Source: Nitrobacteraceae bacterium AZCC 2146
GTDB lineage: Bacteria; Pseudomonadota; Alphaproteobacteria; Rhizobiales; Xanthobacteraceae
Reading direction: 5' to 3'
Assembly (NCBI GenBank): GCA_036924855.1
Contig: JBAGRP010000001.1
Location: 1,674,001-1,738,000, forward strand
Length of the DNA: 64,000 nucleotides
In this document: piece by piece, positions 18,131-28,583 of the stretch
Layout of the letters: every line of letters begins with the position of its first letter
Numbering within the stretch: the first letter of the stretch is position 1
Made by a program: the position numbers and the translations under genes
The notes under the pieces: generated by a model
Told to the model about the DNA's origin: nothing
The model's input: the letters and a program-made list of their open reading frames with translations, nothing else
Database searches by the model: none

Positions 18131-18964
18131 TCAGAGAGGCGGCAGGGTCCGGACGAACGCGATGATCGCATCCTGATCCTGCCGCGTCATCTTCGCATAG
18201 AAGCCGTAACCCATCGGCGGCTTCAGCTTGTGACCGTCGCGCGACACACCCTCGGTCACGGCCCGCCTGATCTCGTCGTCGGTCCATTGGCCGAGACCCG
18301 TAGCCGGGTTTGAGGTGATGTTGGCCGAGGTGGATTCGCCCCAGGGCCCCTTGAACAACCTGCCACCCTTGCCCGACGACGCCGCGAAATCATGCCCATT
18401 GGGCCCCTCCGGCGTGTGACACTCCAGGCAATGCGCGATCGTAACGAGATAGCGTCCGCGCTCGACTGGATGCGCCATGTCGGCGTCCTTCATCTGGATG
18501 TCCGTGTAGGGCGGCGTCTCGCGCCCCAGCTTGATGCGATATTCGGGCGCGGGAGTCTCGCGATGCACGGCGGGGATCGATCGCAGATATGCCACCAGCG
18601 CGTCGAGATCGCGCGCGGTTAGAACCGGATAAAACGCGGTCGGCATCACCGGCGCTGCCGCGGTGCCATCGGGCTTGATGCCAGTGACGAGAAATTTCTT
18701 CAGCTCGGCGTCGCTCCATTTCCCGATGCCGGTTTCCCGATCGGGGGTGATGTTGGAGCCCGTCACCTTGAACGGAGGCTCGTCGAACAGCAGCCCGCCC
18801 GACAAAGCCCGGGAGAAATCCAACCCTTCCGGTCCCCGCGGCGTATGGCAGTTGTGGCAGGTCATCACGCTGCCGACGAGATAGCTCCCACGTTCGACCG
18901 GCGTCTCTGCGAAAGCCGGCGCCACACTCGACGCCAGCAACAATCCAATGACAACTCTCAGCAC
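18131..18964 (-). CDS. Diheme c-type cytochrome
   Basis: I take the GTG at 18962-18964 as start because it has GAGGGGG eight bases upstream and opens directly into a signal peptide (LRVVIGLLLASSVAPAFA); this gives 277 residues. The frame is open to 19186 but overlaps the next gene and lacks sense. Two CxxCH heme sites are present: CHNCH, about 37 residues in, and CLECH in the second half. Each sits in a repeated module with GLDFSRALSGGLLF or GHDFAASSGKGGRLFKG and an NITSNPATGLGQWTDDEI-like segment. This repeated arrangement is that of periplasmic cytochromes that serve as electron acceptors for dehydrogenases (alcohol or aldehyde type). Its partner enzyme is not obvious here. Confidence 0.85.
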   Translation of the reverse strand: MLRVVIGLLLASSVAPAFAETPVERGSYLVGSVMTCHNCHTPRGPEGLDFSRALSGGLLFDEPPFKVTGSNITPDRETGIGKWSDAELKKFLVTGIKPDGTAAAPVMPTAFYPVLTARDLDALVAYLRSIPAVHRETPAPEYRIKLGRETPPYTDIQMKDADMAHPVERGRYLVTIAHCLECHTPEGPNGHDFAASSGKGGRLFKGPWGESTSANITSNPATGLGQWTDDEIRRAVTEGVSRDGHKLKPPMGYGFYAKMTRQDQDAIIAFVRTLPPL

Positions 18965-19098
18965 GGCCCCGCCCCCTCGCGATTCGATGCAGTTGCGATT
19001 GCAGCAGAACCACATCACGCCGCCGACGACGAGAAAAGCCGTATCGTTGATCCGCTCAAAAAATGTAGGGGAAATCCGTTTGCGCTCTCCAGCCGACG

Positions 19099-19386
19099 CT
19101 AAACGCCTTCGACGAAGATCAGACGGCGCTCCAGCGCCGTCTGCCGTACTTTTAGCGCCTCGGCGTATTCCGGTGACGCGTACCATTCGCGCAGCCGTTC
19201 CATCGTTGGGAATTCGACAACGATTATGCTCTTCGGCGAAGGACCGCCTTCAGCCAACGAGGCCTGCCCACCGCGCACCAGATAGCGGCCGCCGTATTGC
19301 GCGATCGTGGGTGCAGCCATTGTTCTATAGGCTTCAAACCCGGCGGGATCTCGAACATCAACTTCAGAAATCACGTAGGCGGCCAT
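19099..19386 (-). CDS. DUF1330 domain protein
   Basis: This is a 95-residue small ferredoxin-fold (dimeric alpha-beta barrel) protein. Characteristic features are YVISEVDVRDPAGFEAYR at the start, GGRYLVRGG in the middle and IVVEFPTMERLREWYASPEY near the end. The ATG is preceded by AGGGGGATC. The family is widespread and its biochemical role is not established. It lies 135 bases upstream of the cytochrome on the same strand and downstream of the SDR, so these may share a transcript. Confidence 0.9.
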   Translation of the reverse strand: MAAYVISEVDVRDPAGFEAYRTMAAPTIAQYGGRYLVRGGQASLAEGGPSPKSIIVVEFPTMERLREWYASPEYAEALKVRQTALERRLIFVEGV

Positions 19387-19428
19387 GTTGATCCCCCTAA
19401 AGAATCGACGGTTCGACCCGTTGTCGTG

Positions 19429-20223
19429 CTAGGCAATCGTCTGGATGATGCCGCCTTCGGCACGCAGCGCGGCGCCATTGGTGGCCGAGGATTCCTTTGA
19501 GCTGACATAGACCACCATGTTGGCGATCTCCTCGACGCTGGCGAAGCGCTGCAGCAGCGAACTCGGTCGATGCGTCTTGACGAACAGCGCCGCGGCCTCG
19601 TCGACCGATTGCCCGTTCTGTTTGGCGAGATCCTTCACGAAAGTCTCGACGCCTTCGGACATGGTCGGTCCCGGCAAAACCGAATTCACCGTAACGTTAG
19701 TGCCGCGCGTCAATTCAGCAAGGCCGCGCGACACCGCGAGCTGCGCGGTCTTGGTCATGCCGTAGTGGATCATCTCGCTCGGGATGTTGATGGCGGATTC
19801 CGATGAGATGAAAACGATGCGACCCCAGTTGCGCTTCAGCATGCCCTGCATGTAGGCCCGCGACAGCCGGATGCCGGACATCACATTGACCTCGTAGAAA
19901 CGGGTCCAGTCCTCATCGGGAATATCGAAGAAGCCTTTTGGCTCAAAGATGCCGGCATTGTTGATGAGGATATCGACGTTGGGCAGCGTGGCCGCCAATG
20001 CCTTGCAGCCCGCCGCGGTGGAGACGTCAGCGGCGACGCCTTTCACCTTGGCGCCCGGCACAGCTTTTGTGATCGCAGCGATGGCGGCATCGACCTTCGG
20101 CTGGGTGCGGCCGTTGACGACCACCTCGGCGCCGGTCGCCGCGAGGCCCTTGGCGATGGCGTGGCCGATGCCCGATGTCGAGCCGGTAATCAGCGCCGTC
20201 TTCCTGGTCAAATCGATCTTCAT
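19429..20223 (-). CDS. Short-chain dehydrogenase/reductase (SDR)
   Basis: The 264-residue protein is counted from the ATG at 20221-20223, which has GGAG nine bases upstream; the frame is open 16 codons further without support. It is a classical SDR with the cofactor motif TGSTSGIG at 13-20, NNAG at 88-91 and a catalytic Ser141-Tyr154-Lys158 set (SSESAINIPSEMIHYGMTK). The Arg at position 39 (VNGR) suggests NADP(H). The oxidised or reduced substrate is unknown. The C-terminal part includes NGAALRAEGGIIQTIA, where many SDRs have the TGA-x-(L/I)-xVDGG ending. Confidence 0.9.
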   Translation of the reverse strand: MKIDLTRKTALITGSTSGIGHAIAKGLAATGAEVVVNGRTQPKVDAAIAAITKAVPGAKVKGVAADVSTAAGCKALAATLPNVDILINNAGIFEPKGFFDIPDEDWTRFYEVNVMSGIRLSRAYMQGMLKRNWGRIVFISSESAINIPSEMIHYGMTKTAQLAVSRGLAELTRGTNVTVNSVLPGPTMSEGVETFVKDLAKQNGQSVDEAAALFVKTHRPSSLLQRFASVEEIANMVVYVSSKESSATNGAALRAEGGIIQTIA

Positions 20224-20304
20224 ATGCGTGCTCCATCCAATGATGGAGTTGATATCGGAACCCACGGTCACATGCGCAATCGCAGGTCACGCGCGGTTGA
20301 TACC

Positions 20305-20335
20305 AATAAAAAAGCGGCGCACCGGGCGCCGCTTT
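20305..20335 (-). terminator. Intrinsic terminator after rplQ
   Basis: On the minus strand AAAGCGGCGC and GCGCCGCTTT form a 10-bp stem with a five-base loop, followed by a T-rich tail (TTTTTTATT). It lies 27 bases beyond the rplQ stop and should end the str-S10-spc-alpha transcript. Confidence 0.85.
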
Positions 20336-20361
20336 CTCTAAATACCAGTAGCGAAGCTGCT

Positions 20362-20778
20362 TTAAGCGGCTTCGGCCTTCTTTTCCTGGGTCGGGCCGGA
20401 ATCGAGGCCCTTGGCATCGACGTCGCGGTCGACGAATTCGATCAGCGCCATCGGCGCGTTGTCGCCGTAGCGGAAGCCGGCCTTGATGATGCGGGTGTAA
20501 CCGCCCTGACGATCCTTGTAGCGGGTCGCCAGCGTGTCGAACAGCTTGCGGACCTGATCCTGGTCCTTCATCTCGCTGATCGCCTGGCGGCGCATCGACA
20601 GGCCGCCCTTCTTGCCGAGGGTGACGAGCTTCTCGACGATCGGGCGCAATTCCTTGGCCTTGGGCAGCGTGGTGATGATCTGCTCGTGCTTGATCAGCGA
20701 CGCGCACATGTTGGCGAACATCGCCTTGCGATGCTCGGCCGTGCGGTTGAGCTTACGATGAACCTTACCGTGACGCAT
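20362..20778 (-). CDS. rplQ: 50S ribosomal protein L17
   Basis: The 138-residue protein starts at the ATG at 20776-20778 ([21 protein letters not shown]), the conserved L17 N-terminus; a TTG three codons upstream is less likely. GAGG lies ten bases before the ATG. L17 binds domains of 23S rRNA near the exit tunnel. It is the last gene of the alpha operon, directly after rpoA as in most bacteria. The C-terminal 15 residues ([18 protein letters not shown]) are an acidic/Ala tail seen in alphaproteobacterial versions. Confidence 0.97.
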   Translation of the reverse strand: MRHGKVHRKLNRTAEHRKAMFANMCASLIKHEQIITTLPKAKELRPIVEKLVTLGKKGGLSMRRQAISEMKDQDQVRKLFDTLATRYKDRQGGYTRIIKAGFRYGDNAPMALIEFVDRDVDAKGLDSGPTQEKKAEAA

Positions 20779-20900
20779 GATATTCAATCCTCAATTTCAA
20801 TTGCCACGACGGTTCGTCGGACATGTTTCAGGTGGGCTGCCTGCGTTCGCCCGGGACGTGATGGCCGGCATTATCGACCGGCCATCCGCCAAACGTCTGC

Positions 20901-21932
20901 TTAGTAGTGGTCTTCGAAGCGCTTGGCCAACTCGTCGATGTTCTCCGGCGGCCAGCCGGGCACTTCCATGCCGAGGTGCAGACCCATCTGGGCCAGCACT
21001 TCCTTGATTTCGTTCAGCGACTTGCGGCCGAAATTCGGGGTACGGAGCATTTCCGCTTCCGACTTCTGCACGAGATCGCCGATATAGACGATGTTATCGT
21101 TCTTCAGGCAGTTCGCCGAACGCACCGAGAGCTCGAGTTCGTCGACCTTCTTGAGGAACGCCGGGTTGAACGCGAGATCGGGAATGACCTCCTGCGCGAC
21201 TTCCTTGCGGGGTTCTTCGAAGTTCACGAACACGTTGAGCTGGTCCTGCAGGATGCGCGCGGCATAGGCCACGGCGTCATCCGGCGTCAGCGCGCCGTTG
21301 GTCTCGATGGTCATGGTGAGCTTGTCGTAGTCGAGGATCTGGCCCTCGCGGGTGTTCTCGACCTTGTACGACACCTTGCGAACCGGCGAGTACAGGCTGT
21401 CGACCGGGATCAGGCCGATCGGCGCATCTTCCGGACGATTGTGCTCGGCAGCGACGTAGCCCTTGCCGGCGGCCACGGTGAACTCCATGCGGATCTCGGC
21501 GCCCTCATCGAGGGTGCAGATCTGCAGGTCGGGATTGAGCACGGTCACATCGCCGACGGTCTGGATGTCGCCAGCGGTCACGACACCCGGGCCCTGCTTC
21601 TTCACGACCATGCGCTTCGGGCCTTCGCCGAGCATCTTGATCGAGATGTCCTTCACGTTCAGCACGATGTCGGTGACGTCTTCACGCACGCCGGCAATCG
21701 AGGAGAACTCATGCAGCACGCCGTCGATGTGCACCGACTGCACGGCAGCACCCTGCAGCGATGACAGCAGAATGCGGCGCAGCGCATTGCCGAGGGTCTG
21801 GCCGAAACCGCGCTCAAGCGGCTCCGCAACCAGGGTCGCGAAACGGGTCGCATCGCTGCCAGGGGTCACCTGCAGCTTGTTCGGCCGAATAAGTTCCTGC
21901 CAATTTTTCTGGATCGTCACTGTGTCACCCAT
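20901..21932 (-). CDS. rpoA: RNA polymerase alpha subunit
   Basis: This full-length 343-residue alpha subunit has an N-terminal dimerisation and assembly domain at about 1-235, with [23 protein letters not shown] in two recognisable halves. A linker follows ([12 protein letters not shown]), then the C-terminal domain (about 260-330: [35 protein letters not shown]) that contacts UP elements and activators. The chain is slightly longer than E. coli alpha, mostly in the tail ([18 protein letters not shown]). It lies between rpsK and rplQ with gaps of 95 and 122 bases and no terminator. Confidence 0.98.
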   Translation of the reverse strand: MGDTVTIQKNWQELIRPNKLQVTPGSDATRFATLVAEPLERGFGQTLGNALRRILLSSLQGAAVQSVHIDGVLHEFSSIAGVREDVTDIVLNVKDISIKMLGEGPKRMVVKKQGPGVVTAGDIQTVGDVTVLNPDLQICTLDEGAEIRMEFTVAAGKGYVAAEHNRPEDAPIGLIPVDSLYSPVRKVSYKVENTREGQILDYDKLTMTIETNGALTPDDAVAYAARILQDQLNVFVNFEEPRKEVAQEVIPDLAFNPAFLKKVDELELSVRSANCLKNDNIVYIGDLVQKSEAEMLRTPNFGRKSLNEIKEVLAQMGLHLGMEVPGWPPENIDELAKRFEDHY

Positions 21933-22027
21933 GCCATCATACTCTCTGGCGTTGGAGGTCGCGGTTCGTCCGCGCGATATCAGTCAAAAGCAAACGCGGG
22001 CAGCCGATGCCACCCGCGGTCGAAAAA

Positions 22028-22417
22028 TCAAACGCGCCGACGCTTGCGCGGACGGCAACCGTTGTGCGGGATCGTGGTGACGTCGCGGATCGAAGTCACC
22101 GTGAAGCCCGAAGCCTGCAGCGCGCGGAGCGCCGACTCACGGCCCGAACCGGGACCCGCGACTTCGACTTCCAGCGTGCGCATGCCATGTTCCTGCGCCT
22201 TCTTCGACACGTCTTCAGCGGCAACCTGCGCCGCATACGGGGTCGACTTGCGCGAACCCTTGAAACCCATCGTGCCGGCCGACGACCAGGCAATGGTGTT
22301 GCCCTGCGCGTCAGTGATGGTGATGGTCGTGTTGTTGAACGACGAATTCACGTGCGCGATGCCGGATGCGATGTTCTTGCGTTCACGGCGGCGGACGCGT
22401 GTGGCTTCCTTGCCCAT
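22028..22417 (-). CDS. rpsK: 30S ribosomal protein S11
   Basis: The 129-residue S11 has [20 protein letters not shown] and the C-terminal [21 protein letters not shown], both diagnostic. It binds the 16S rRNA platform with S7 close to the mRNA exit. Length is normal. It follows rpsM after a 111-base gap that contains a GCGAAT-type palindromic repeat. Confidence 0.98.
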   Translation of the reverse strand: MGKEATRVRRRERKNIASGIAHVNSSFNNTTITITDAQGNTIAWSSAGTMGFKGSRKSTPYAAQVAAEDVSKKAQEHGMRTLEVEVAGPGSGRESALRALQASGFTVTSIRDVTTIPHNGCRPRKRRRV

Positions 22418-22476
22418 ACTAAAACCTTTCCTACGATCTCAAACGCCGCCGTAATGCCAGCGGCTACACCTCGATA

Positions 22477-22524
22477 GCGAATGGCGAATAGACCCCTATT
22501 CGCCACTCACCACCTGCTATTCGC
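22477..22524. repeat. GCGAAT-type palindromic intergenic repeat
   Basis: Two direct copies of GCGAAT are followed by two inverted copies (ATTCGC). GGCGAATA at 22483-22490 and TATTCGCC at 22497-22504 make a perfect 8-bp stem with loop GACCCC. The element lies between rpsM and rpsK. Related palindromes occur at 35098-35121 and 62447-62493. Confidence 0.6.
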
Positions 22525-22528
22525 AAAA

Positions 22529-22897
22529 TTACTTCTTCTTGCCGGCGATCGACTTGGCCGGACCCTTGCGCGTACGCGCATTGGTATGCGTGCGCTGGCC
22601 GCGAACCGGCAAGCCACGACGATGGCGCAGGCCGCGGTAGCAGCCGAGGTCCATCAAACGCTTGATGTTCATGCCGGTCTCGCGACGAAGATCGCCCTCG
22701 ACCAGATAGTCGCGGTCGATCACTTCACGGATCTGCAGAACTTCCTGATCGCTCAACTGATTGACGCGGCGATCGGTCGGGATCTTCACCTTTTCCAGGA
22801 TATCAGCGGCGTTCTTCTGGCCGATGCCATGGATATACTGAAGCGCGATCAGAGCGCGCTTGTTGGTCGGGATATTTACACCGGCGATACGGGCCAA
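22529..22897 (-). CDS. rpsM: 30S ribosomal protein S13
   Basis: The 122-residue S13 has [20 protein letters not shown] at the start, [13 protein letters not shown], and the basic end [24 protein letters not shown] in recognisable blocks. It contacts the P-site tRNA and bridges to the 50S subunit. It follows adk after 181 bases. In many bacteria infA or rpmJ would sit in this gap; I see neither, in line with other alphaproteobacteria. Confidence 0.98.
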   Translation of the reverse strand: MARIAGVNIPTNKRALIALQYIHGIGQKNAADILEKVKIPTDRRVNQLSDQEVLQIREVIDRDYLVEGDLRRETGMNIKRLMDLGCYRGLRHRRGLPVRGQRTHTNARTRKGPAKSIAGKKK

Positions 22898-23078
22898 GAC
22901 TTCTCTCCTGTCACCAGTCCATCACGGACCGGCATTATATTCATTCTGTCGGGCGGGTAATCGCAAACGCGAACACGACGCCCGTCCCCTGAATTCTGTG
23001 GGGCCCGGCATCGTCTGAAAAACATCCGACTGGATACGGGCCTTATTAAAGTATTCGACTTCGTTTCGTCAACCGACT

Positions 23079-23957
23079 CTAGCGTTTAGCTCGCTTTTTC
23101 GTGGCCTTCTTGGCGGATTTTGCCGCTTTCTTGACCACTCGGCCGGCCTTTTTCGCCGGCTTTTTGGCGAATTTCGTGGTTTTACCTTTGGAAGCCGGTT
23201 TCGCGGCCTTTTTGGGCGCCTTCGCGGCCTTCTTGGTAGCCTTCTTCACGGGTGGCTTCTTGGCCTTCCCGGCGGTCTTTTTGGCGCTCTTGGCGGGGGC
23301 CGATTCGCGCTTGGCGGCGGCAATGTTCTTTGCCGACCTGCGCGCAGCCTTCTTGATCGGCTTGTCGGCAGCGAGAATCGCTGCCAGCACGCGATTGATC
23401 TCAAGCGTCACTTCCTCGATGGTCATCATGCCATCGATGGTGACCAGCTTCCGCTTCTCCGAATAGTAATGCACCAGCGGCTCGGTCGACGTGCGGTAGC
23501 TCGCCAGGCGCTTCGACAGCACCTCCGGCGTATCGTCGATTCGCACCACCTCGCCGCGTGCGGTCATCTGCGCAACACGCGCCTCGACCCGCTGCAGCAG
23601 CGCGCTCTCGTTAACGCGCAGTTCGACGGCGGCGTCGAGCTTCAGCCCCTTGGACTTCAGCAGGCTGTCCAGCGCTTCAGCCTGCGGTACGGTGCGCGGA
23701 AACCCGTCGAGGATGAAGCCGTTGGCGGCATCCGGCTGTTCGATACGATCGGAAATGATTCCGATCACGATGTCGTCCGGCACCAGTCCACCTGCCGCCA
23801 TGATGTCCTTGGCCTTCAGACCGACCTCGGTCTCGGCAGCCACGGCGGCACGCAACATGTCGCCGGTGGAGAGTTGAACAATGTGGTGACGCTCAACCAG
23901 TCTATGTGCCTGTGTTCCCTTGCCCGCCCCCGGCGGCCCGAGAAGAATCAACCTCAT
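23079..23957 (-). CDS. adk: Adenylate kinase with Lys/Ala-rich C-terminal extension
   Basis: Residues 1 to about 198 are a complete short-LID adenylate kinase. The P-loop is [10 protein letters not shown] at 8-17, followed by [16 protein letters not shown] at 84-89 and a compact LID ([18 protein letters not shown]) without zinc-binding Cys residues. The enzyme interconverts ATP plus AMP with two ADP. Residues 199-292 are an extra tail made almost wholly of Lys, Ala, Pro and Arg with KKAAK and AKKP repeats, like histone H1-type DNA-binding tails. Typical alphaproteobacterial enzymes end near residue 215. The ATG overlaps the secY stop by four bases, so the pair is coupled. Confidence 0.95.
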   Translation of the reverse strand: MRLILLGPPGAGKGTQAHRLVERHHIVQLSTGDMLRAAVAAETEVGLKAKDIMAAGGLVPDDIVIGIISDRIEQPDAANGFILDGFPRTVPQAEALDSLLKSKGLKLDAAVELRVNESALLQRVEARVAQMTARGEVVRIDDTPEVLSKRLASYRTSTEPLVHYYSEKRKLVTIDGMMTIEEVTLEINRVLAAILAADKPIKKAARRSAKNIAAAKRESAPAKSAKKTAGKAKKPPVKKATKKAAKAPKKAAKPASKGKTTKFAKKPAKKAGRVVKKAAKSAKKATKKRAKR

Positions 23958-25285
23958 TTGCGCCGGCCCCTCAGCTTCGATTTCCGGATCAACCCTTCGT
24001 ATTGATGTGCCAGCAGATAGCCCTGCACCTGGGCAACCGTATCCATGGTGACGCTGACCACGATCAGCAGCGACGTACCGCCGAAGTAGAACGGCACCGA
24101 GGCATAAGAGATCAGGATCTCGGGGATCAGGCAGACGACCGCTAGGTAAGCGGCGCCGAGCACCGTGATGCGCGAGAGGACGTAGTCGATATATTCGGCG
24201 GTGCGTTCACCCGGACGAATGCCTGGAATGAAGCCGCCATGCTTCTTCAGATTGTCGGCGGTTTCCGTCGGGTTGAACACGATCGCCGTATAGAAGAACG
24301 CGAAGAACACGATCAGCGCCAGATACATGAACAGAAACAGCGGACGGCCATGGCTGAGCTGGGTGTTCAACCACTGAAACCATTCCGGCCCCTTGCCGGC
24401 GTTGAAGCTGGCAACCGTTGCCGGCAGCAGCAGCAGCGACGAGGCGAAGATCGGCGGAATCACACCGGAGGTATTGAGCTTCAGCGGCAGATGCGAGGAC
24501 TGACCCTCGAACATCTTGTTGCCGACCTGGCGCTTCGGATACTGGATCAGCAGCCGGCGCTGGGCGCGCTCCATGAACACGATGAACGCGATCACGACCA
24601 CGGCCATCACGATCACGACCAGGATCAGACCGGTCGACAACGCACCCTGCCGTCCCAGCTCAAGCATGTTGGCGATGGCCGAAGGCAGCTCGGCAACGAT
24701 GCCGGACAGGATGATCAGCGAAATGCCGTTGCCGATGCCGCGCGAAGTGATCTGCTCGCCCAGCCACATCAGGAACATGGTGCCGCCGGTCAGCGTCACC
24801 GCCGTGGATAGCAGGAAGAACACGCCGGGCTCGCTGACGACATTGCCCGCGCCCTGCAGACCGACGGCGATACCATAGGACTGGAACGCGGCCAGGATCA
24901 CCGTGAGGTAGCGCGTATATTGATTGAGGGCCTTGCGGCCAGACTCGCCCTCTTTCTTGAGGGCCTCGAGCTGCGGCGACACCGTGGTCAGCAGCTGGAT
25001 GATGATCGATGCCGAAATATACGGCATGATGTTCAGCGCGAAGATCGCCATGCGGTTGATGCCGCCGCCAGCGAACATGTTGAACATGCCGAGAATGCCG
25101 CCCGCCTGCGAGCGGAATACCTGCTCCCATGCCGCGGGGTCAATGCCCGGCAGCGGAATGTAGGTACCGAAGCGATAAACAAGCAGCGCACCCAAGGTAA
25201 ACCAGATGCGCTTCTTCAGTTCTTCGGCCTTGCCGAGCGCCGAAAAGTTGAGGTTTGCCGCTAATTGTTCTGCTGCTGAGACCAT
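23954..25285 (-). CDS. secY: Preprotein translocase subunit SecY
   Basis: This 443-residue polytopic membrane protein has the ten transmembrane helices expected of SecY. Signature stretches include YIPLPGID in the first periplasmic region, [22 protein letters not shown] (plug and helix 2), [15 protein letters not shown], and the C-terminal cytoplasmic [18 protein letters not shown]. With SecE (encoded at 61832-62023) and SecG it forms the protein-conducting channel. It lies between rplO and adk in the spc operon and its stop overlaps adk. Confidence 0.98.
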   Translation of the reverse strand: MVSAAEQLAANLNFSALGKAEELKKRIWFTLGALLVYRFGTYIPLPGIDPAAWEQVFRSQAGGILGMFNMFAGGGINRMAIFALNIMPYISASIIIQLLTTVSPQLEALKKEGESGRKALNQYTRYLTVILAAFQSYGIAVGLQGAGNVVSEPGVFFLLSTAVTLTGGTMFLMWLGEQITSRGIGNGISLIILSGIVAELPSAIANMLELGRQGALSTGLILVVIVMAVVVIAFIVFMERAQRRLLIQYPKRQVGNKMFEGQSSHLPLKLNTSGVIPPIFASSLLLLPATVASFNAGKGPEWFQWLNTQLSHGRPLFLFMYLALIVFFAFFYTAIVFNPTETADNLKKHGGFIPGIRPGERTAEYIDYVLSRITVLGAAYLAVVCLIPEILISYASVPFYFGGTSLLIVVSVTMDTVAQVQGYLLAHQYEGLIRKSKLRGRRK

Positions 25286-25433
25286 GGTGGCTTTCTCCCG
25301 CGCCCCTCGCGCTGTCGTGCCCCGACATGCAGGGCACTCAGCAGACGCCGGACATTATTTGGTGCTCGGCATTGATAAATTCTACCGTCCCACCGCGCAA
25401 GACCGTCCGCAGTCGCAGACGATGACGCAGATG

Positions 25434-25919
25434 TTACGCCGCCTCGCCTTCGGCCTTCTTCGGCGCGAGGATCTTCACCGTGCCGCCGGCCTTCTCGATG
25501 GCTGCAATCGCCGTCTTCGAGGCACCATGGACTTCGATGTTGATCTTGACCTTGATCTCACCGCGGCCGAGCAGCCGGACGCCATCCTTGGCGCGGCGCA
25601 ACACGCGGGCCTTGACCAGCGCTTCAGCGTTGATCACGGCGCCCGCATCGAGGGTCTTGGCTTCGATCGCGTCCTGGAGGCGATCCAGGTTGATCTCGGC
25701 GAAATCGAGCCGGAAGATGTTGTTGAAACCGCGCTTCGGCAGACGACGATGCAACGGCATCTGGCCGCCTTCGAAGCCCTTGATGCGCACGCCTGAACGC
25801 GCGGTCTGGCCCTTGCCGCCGCGGCCGGAAGTCTTGCCCTTGCCGGAGCCGATGCCACGGCCGACGCGCATACGCTTTTTGCGGGAGCCGGCGTTATCGG
25901 CGATATCGCTGAGCTTCAT
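25434..25919 (-). CDS. rplO: 50S ribosomal protein L15
   Basis: The 161-residue L15 starts [20 protein letters not shown] and has the Gly/Arg-rich [21 protein letters not shown] and RRLPKRGF segments that thread into 23S rRNA. The globular C-terminal half ends in an Ala/Glu-rich tail (KAEGEAA). It assembles late in the 50S subunit. A 148-base gap without a terminator separates it from secY. Confidence 0.98.
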   Translation of the reverse strand: MKLSDIADNAGSRKKRMRVGRGIGSGKGKTSGRGGKGQTARSGVRIKGFEGGQMPLHRRLPKRGFNNIFRLDFAEINLDRLQDAIEAKTLDAGAVINAEALVKARVLRRAKDGVRLLGRGEIKVKINIEVHGASKTAIAAIEKAGGTVKILAPKKAEGEAA

Positions 25920-26036
25920 CGTTCTCTTCCCTCTGTCGAGCCGCCGTCCTGAGGTATGCGGGCAAGCCCGGGCCTCGAAGGTCGTCGGTTGTCCCCCCTT
26001 GCGGCCGATCTGCGGCCGCTTCGGGACGACGTGAGC

Positions 26037-26231
26037 TTACTTATCCTCGACCACGCGGACGAGGTGCTGAACCTTGGCGATCATGCCGCGAACCGCAGGC
26101 GTGTCCTGCAGCTCGGTGACGCGACCGATCTTATTGAGCTTGAGGCCGATCAGCGTCTCGCGCTGCGAGTGATGGCGGCGGATTGCGCTGCCGGTCTGCT
26201 CGACCTTGATCATCTTTGCGGCCTTGGCCAT
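26037..26231 (-). CDS. rpmD: 50S ribosomal protein L30
   Basis: The 64-residue L30 has [30 protein letters not shown] in recognisable blocks and the ending [11 protein letters not shown]. Length is normal for bacteria. It sits between rpsE and rplO as usual in the spc operon. Confidence 0.97.
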   Translation of the reverse strand: MAKAAKMIKVEQTGSAIRRHHSQRETLIGLKLNKIGRVTELQDTPAVRGMIAKVQHLVRVVEDK

Positions 26232-26254
26232 CGTGATAACTCCAGAAATCGTAG

Positions 26255-26827
26255 TTATTCAGCAACCACTTCAGCGTCACCGCCAACGCGGCGCGACTGC
26301 AGGGTGGACACCTTGATGTTACGGCGAGCCGCAACCGAGCGCGGCGAATCCTGATGCTTCAGCGCGTCGAAGGTGGCGCGAACCATGTTGTAGGGGTTCG
26401 ACGAACCGATCGACTTCGCGACAACATCCTGGATGCCGAGCGTTTCGAACACGGCGCGCATCGGGCCGCCGGCGATGATGCCGGTACCGGCCGGTGCTGC
26501 ACGCAGATAGACGCGACCCGCACCATGGCGACCGGCGATGTCGTGATGCAGCGTGCGACCTTCGCGCAGAGCGACGCGCGTCAGGTTGCGCTTGGCCGAT
26601 TCAGTGGCCTTGCGGATAGCTTCGGGAACTTCACGTGCCTTGCCGTGACCGAAACCGACCCTGCCCTTCTGATCGCCGATGACGACCAGCGCTGCAAAGC
26701 CGAAGCGCTTGCCGCCCTTGACGACCTTGGCCACTCGGTTGATGTGGACGAGCTTGTCGACGAATTCACTGTCGCGCTCTTCCCGGCCACCCCTGTGGCC
26801 ACCACCGCGTTCGCGTTCACCTGCCAT
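26255..26827 (-). CDS. rpsE: 30S ribosomal protein S5
   Basis: The 190-residue S5 is counted from the ATG at 26825-26827 ([10 protein letters not shown]); a TTG four codons further upstream is open but unlikely. It has the double-stranded RNA-binding domain ([41 protein letters not shown]) and the C-terminal domain ([16 protein letters not shown]). The loop in which spectinomycin-resistance changes occur looks wild-type. It acts in decoding accuracy on the 30S subunit. The N-terminus is rich in Arg and Gly. Confidence 0.97.
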   Translation of the reverse strand: MAGERERGGGHRGGREERDSEFVDKLVHINRVAKVVKGGKRFGFAALVVIGDQKGRVGFGHGKAREVPEAIRKATESAKRNLTRVALREGRTLHHDIAGRHGAGRVYLRAAPAGTGIIAGGPMRAVFETLGIQDVVAKSIGSSNPYNMVRATFDALKHQDSPRSVAARRNIKVSTLQSRRVGGDAEVVAE

Positions 26828-26900
26828 GGTGTTTTCCAATCCTTGAGAAGCTTTCGCCTCTATCCTTGTGTCCGTTCAAATCAATGAGAAGCAAAGTCGC

Positions 26901-27263
26901 TTAGAAGCTAAGCCCGCTTTCACGAGCCGCATCCGCAAGCGCCTTGACGCGACCATGGTAGAGATACCCACCACGATCGAAAATCACTTCCTTGACGCCA
27001 TTCTTGACCGCGCGTTCCGCCAGCAGCTTGCCGACAGCCTTCGCTGCATCGACGTTCGCGCCGGTGTTGCCGGTATCGCGCATCGCCTTCTCCAGCGACG
27101 AGGCCGAAGCGAGCGTCTCGCCCTTCAGATCATCGATGACCTGCGCATAGATATGCTTCGACGAGCGGAAGACCGACAAACGCGGACGACCATTGGCGGT
27201 CCGGCGTAGTGAGAGCCTCACGCGTTGCTTGCGCCGGGCATTCGTAATCTTGAGTTTCGACAT
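26901..27263 (-). CDS. rplR: 50S ribosomal protein L18
   Basis: The 120-residue L18 starts [20 protein letters not shown] and has [20 protein letters not shown] and the end [20 protein letters not shown]. It binds 5S rRNA with L5 and forms part of the central protuberance. Normal length and position. Confidence 0.98.
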   Translation of the reverse strand: MSKLKITNARRKQRVRLSLRRTANGRPRLSVFRSSKHIYAQVIDDLKGETLASASSLEKAMRDTGNTGANVDAAKAVGKLLAERAVKNGVKEVIFDRGGYLYHGRVKALADAARESGLSF

Positions 27264-27274
27264 GACCGGCTCCG

Positions 27275-27808
27275 TTACTTCTTCTTGCCTTCCTTGCGGA
27301 AGATAAATTCGTCGGAATATCTGACGCCCTTGCCCTTGTAGGGCTCCGGCGGACGATAGCTGCGGATCTCCGCGGCCACCTGGCCAACGCGCTGAGAATC
27401 ATTTCCGGAGATCAAGATCTCGGTCGGCTTCGGCACCGTGACCAAGATTCCCTCCGGGATATCGTAAACGACATCGTGGCTGTAGCCGAGCGCGAGCTGC
27501 AACTTCTTGCCCTGCAGCGCGGCACGATAGCCGACGCCCGTGATGTCGAGCTTCTTTTCAAAGCCCTTGGTAACGCCTTCGAGCAGATTCGCAATCTGCG
27601 CGCGAGCAGTGCCGTAGAGGGCGCGTGCGCGGTTGGTCTCGACGCGCGGTGCCACCTTGATGGCGCCGTCCTCGAGCTTCACCGAAACGTCGTCGTGCAC
27701 GACAAACTGAAGCTGACCTTTCGGCCCCTTCATCTTGACGACCTGGCCGTCGACGGTCGCGGTAACGCCCGCGGTAACCGTGACTGGCTTTTTGCCAACT
27801 CGTGACAT
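27275..27808 (-). CDS. rplF: 50S ribosomal protein L6
   Basis: The 177-residue L6 starts at the ATG at 27806-27808 ([11 protein letters not shown]); the open frame continues upstream over rpsH but without conserved sequence. Two L6 repeats are visible, and the second ends in [19 protein letters not shown], the strongest L6 signature. It binds near the sarcin-ricin loop and supports EF-G action. Only 11 bases separate it from rplR. Confidence 0.98.
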   Translation of the reverse strand: MSRVGKKPVTVTAGVTATVDGQVVKMKGPKGQLQFVVHDDVSVKLEDGAIKVAPRVETNRARALYGTARAQIANLLEGVTKGFEKKLDITGVGYRAALQGKKLQLALGYSHDVVYDIPEGILVTVPKPTEILISGNDSQRVGQVAAEIRSYRPPEPYKGKGVRYSDEFIFRKEGKKK

Positions 27809-27821
27809 GGCTAATCCTTCC

Positions 27822-28220
27822 TCAGAACACCGTGAAGAGAACTTCGCCGCCCACGTTCGCTTCGCGCGCTTCGTGGTCAGCCATGATTCCCTTGGGTGTC
27901 GACAAAACCGAAATGCCAAGACCGTTCTTCACGCGCGGCAGGTTCTTCACCGAGACGTACACACGACGTCCTGGCTTCGAAACGCGCTCGATTTCGCGGA
28001 TGACCGGTTCGCCATCGAAATACTTCAGCTCGACTTCGAGCTCGCTGCGTCCGCTGGAATGCTCGACGCTGGCGTAGCCACGGATGTAGCCCTCGTTCTT
28101 CAGCACTTCGAGCACATTGGCGCGCATCTTCGAGCCGGGGGTCGAAACCTTCGGCTTGACGCGCATCTGTGCGTTGCGGATGCGGGTGATGAGATCGCTG
28201 ATCGGATCGTGCGTTGACAT
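27822..28220 (-). CDS. rpsH: 30S ribosomal protein S8
   Basis: The 132-residue S8 starts [19 protein letters not shown] and has [19 protein letters not shown] and [20 protein letters not shown] in order. S8 binds helix 21 of 16S rRNA, and in E. coli it represses the spc operon by binding the rplE region of the mRNA. No obvious mimic was identified here by eye. Normal length. Confidence 0.98.
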   Translation of the reverse strand: MSTHDPISDLITRIRNAQMRVKPKVSTPGSKMRANVLEVLKNEGYIRGYASVEHSSGRSELEVELKYFDGEPVIREIERVSKPGRRVYVSVKNLPRVKNGLGISVLSTPKGIMADHEAREANVGGEVLFTVF

Positions 28221-28234
28221 GATGCGATCCTCCC

Positions 28235-28540
28235 TTACCAGCTCGACTTCACGAGCCCGGGAACCAGGCCCTTCGAGCCCAGGTCACGCAGCGCGATACG
28301 GCTGAGCTTGTTGATCCGATAGACCGAACGCGGACGGCCGGAGATTTCGCAACGGTTGCGAATCCGGACCGCGGACGAATTGCGCGGCAGCTCGGCGAGC
28401 TTCAGCGTCGCGGCGAACCGCTCTTCCATCGGCTTGGTCTTGTCGGCGATGATGGCCTTGAGCTTCGCGCGCTTCGGCGCAGCGTTCTTGGTCATTCTCA
28501 TCCGACGATTGTTCTTCTCGATCGAACTCTTCTTTGCCAT
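28235..28540 (-). CDS. rpsN: 30S ribosomal protein S14 (zinc-free type)
   Basis: The 101-residue S14 has the long, zinc-free form: the CxxC pairs of the short form are absent. The end [27 protein letters not shown], seen in recognisable blocks, is typical. It starts [18 protein letters not shown]. It lies between rplE and rpsH with short gaps. Confidence 0.98.
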   Translation of the reverse strand: MAKKSSIEKNNRRMRMTKNAAPKRAKLKAIIADKTKPMEERFAATLKLAELPRNSSAVRIRNRCEISGRPRSVYRINKLSRIALRDLGSKGLVPGLVKSSW

Positions 28541-28583
28541 GCTTGGCTCCTGGGTTTCCGCGTTTGAAAAGCTGGTCAGCTTC

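Noticed and set aside
22898..23078. A hidden rpmJ or infA gene between adk and rpsM
   Set aside because: No frame in the 181 bases encodes the CxxC pattern of L36 or the S1-like fold of IF-1.
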